A model generated the notes under the pieces. That model ran no database searches. It was not told the origin of the DNA and saw nothing but the letters and a program-made list of their open reading frames with translations. Of a stretch of DNA of 64,000 nucleotides, positions 63,729 through 64,000 are shown in pieces. Within the stretch, counting starts at the first letter, position 1; every line of letters begins with the position of its first letter. Source of the DNA: Enterococcus sp. DIV0660C (GTDB taxonomy: Bacteria; Bacillota; Bacilli; Lactobacillales; Enterococcaceae); assembly GCF_017316125.1 (NCBI RefSeq), contig NZ_JAFLWA010000038.1:41550-105549 (forward strand), written 5' to 3'. The translations under genes and the position numbers were made by a program.

Positions 63729-63937
63729 TTGTCAAAAGCTAAAAAAATTTGCTTATCATAGGAATAGGAATTGTTGTTTATTTGCTTACCGTATATCTTT
63801 ATAGACACATCATTTTATTTGCAGATTCTTTCGATCAATTGTATCAATCTGATTCAGGGATAATTAAAAATTTTAGTAGTGTTTTGCTAGGGTTATTGTT
63901 TACCCCAGCGCTCAGACTTATGAAAATTATTGTATGA
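63729..63937 (+). pseudogene. Small membrane-protein gene frameshifted in a poly-A tract
   Basis: AGGAG sits eight bases before TTG 63729, which reads MSKAKK and stops after ten codons. Adding one A to the seven-A tract at 63741-63747 would join it to the frame that continues LLIIGIGIVVYLLTVYLYRH and runs to TGA 63935-63937. The joined product would be about 69 residues with an N-terminal membrane helix. A single-base slip, sequencing error, or programmed or transcriptional slippage are all possible. Confidence 0.5.
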
Positions 63938-63961
63938 ATAGTTCTTCTGGTTATTGTAAAT

Positions 63962-63990
63962 AAAAATAAGAAAAAATAAGAAAAAATAAG
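63962..63990 (+). repeat. Short tandem repeat AAAAAATAAG x3
   Basis: Three near-perfect copies of a ten-base A-rich unit near the right edge, after the frameshifted membrane-protein gene. No function visible; prone to replication slippage. Confidence 0.7.
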
Positions 63991-64000
63991 AACCTTGTTT

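Noticed and set aside
1..64000. tRNA, rRNA, CRISPR array or complete insertion sequence
   Set aside because: No regularly spaced repeat-spacer structure, no transposase and no tRNA-like cloverleaf with CCA-type 3' end was recognised by eye; a dedicated scan could still find a missed tRNA.

Overview
The window looks like chromosomal DNA of an Enterococcus species or a close relative. The base composition is low-GC Firmicute with strong AGGAGG-type ribosome sites. Gene content is enterococcal: WxL/DUF916 surface-protein cassettes, Mga-like regulators, an Lsa-type ABC-F protein, T-box and M-box leaders, and a ung / pta / tsaE neighbourhood. I cannot fix the species from sequence alone. No tRNA, rRNA, CRISPR array, phage or complete insertion sequence was recognised. 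Layout: (1) 1-4.8 kb carries a truncated cell-surface or secreted tail, a GNAT enzyme, a lipoteichoic acid synthase, an Rgg-like regulator and ndk. (2) 4.9-8.3 kb is a magnesium module: promoter, M-box riboswitch with terminator, a possible 35-residue leader ORF and an MgtA-type P-ATPase. (3) 8.4-10.6 kb has a secreted glucosaminidase with three C-terminal repeats and a HAD phosphatase. (4) 10.6-17 kb is amino-acid supply: two tandem methionine T-boxes drive metNIQ plus an M20 amidohydrolase; a tyrosine-type T-box followed by a short aromatic leader peptide precedes an NhaC-family transporter. (5) 17-37 kb is mostly metabolism and transport: amino-acid permeases, ketopantoate reductase, glycerate kinase, an ABC-F protein behind an attenuator, the MurNAc operon mupG-murQ-murP, nrdI, a guanidinium-exporter-like SMR protein behind an attenuator or riboswitch, a TraX-like protein, the 5-oxoproline module DUF969-DUF979-pcp, and pnuC. 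(6) 37-40.5 kb has housekeeping and small genes, including a 59-residue zinc-ribbon protein. (7) 40.5-58.3 kb is the accessory core. A cell-surface locus holds a secreted beta-helix adhesin, a processive-type GT2 glycosyltransferase, a tiny membrane protein, UDP-GlcNAc 2-epimerase, a large and a small WxL protein, an LPXTG protein, a DUF916/DUF3324 protein, an Mga-like regulator, a CscB-like protein lacking its anchor, and a class A sortase. Two paralogous secreted proteins of unknown family bracket it. Between sortase and second paralog lie a decayed oxidoreductase gene and a two-gene unit: a secreted precursor with a hydrophobic two-cysteine C-terminus, overlapping a membrane thioredoxin-fold protein. 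A second Mga-like regulator follows. (8) 59-64 kb returns to housekeeping: LURP-like protein, Cof-type HAD phosphatase, ung, pta, tsaE, GNAT, and a small membrane gene frameshifted in a poly-A tract. How parts fit: the WxL locus would build a surface complex. CscA-type and WxL proteins assemble on the wall, the sortase anchors the LPXTG protein, and the epimerase plus GT2 enzyme could make a ManNAc-containing glycan for the same surface. Mga-like regulators at both ends are plausible controllers. The toxin-like precursor and its thiol-oxidoreductase neighbour are the best candidate for an undescribed system. A dispersed intergenic repeat of about 120 bp, found at the 3' ends of several genes, is a second feature not explained by standard annotation.
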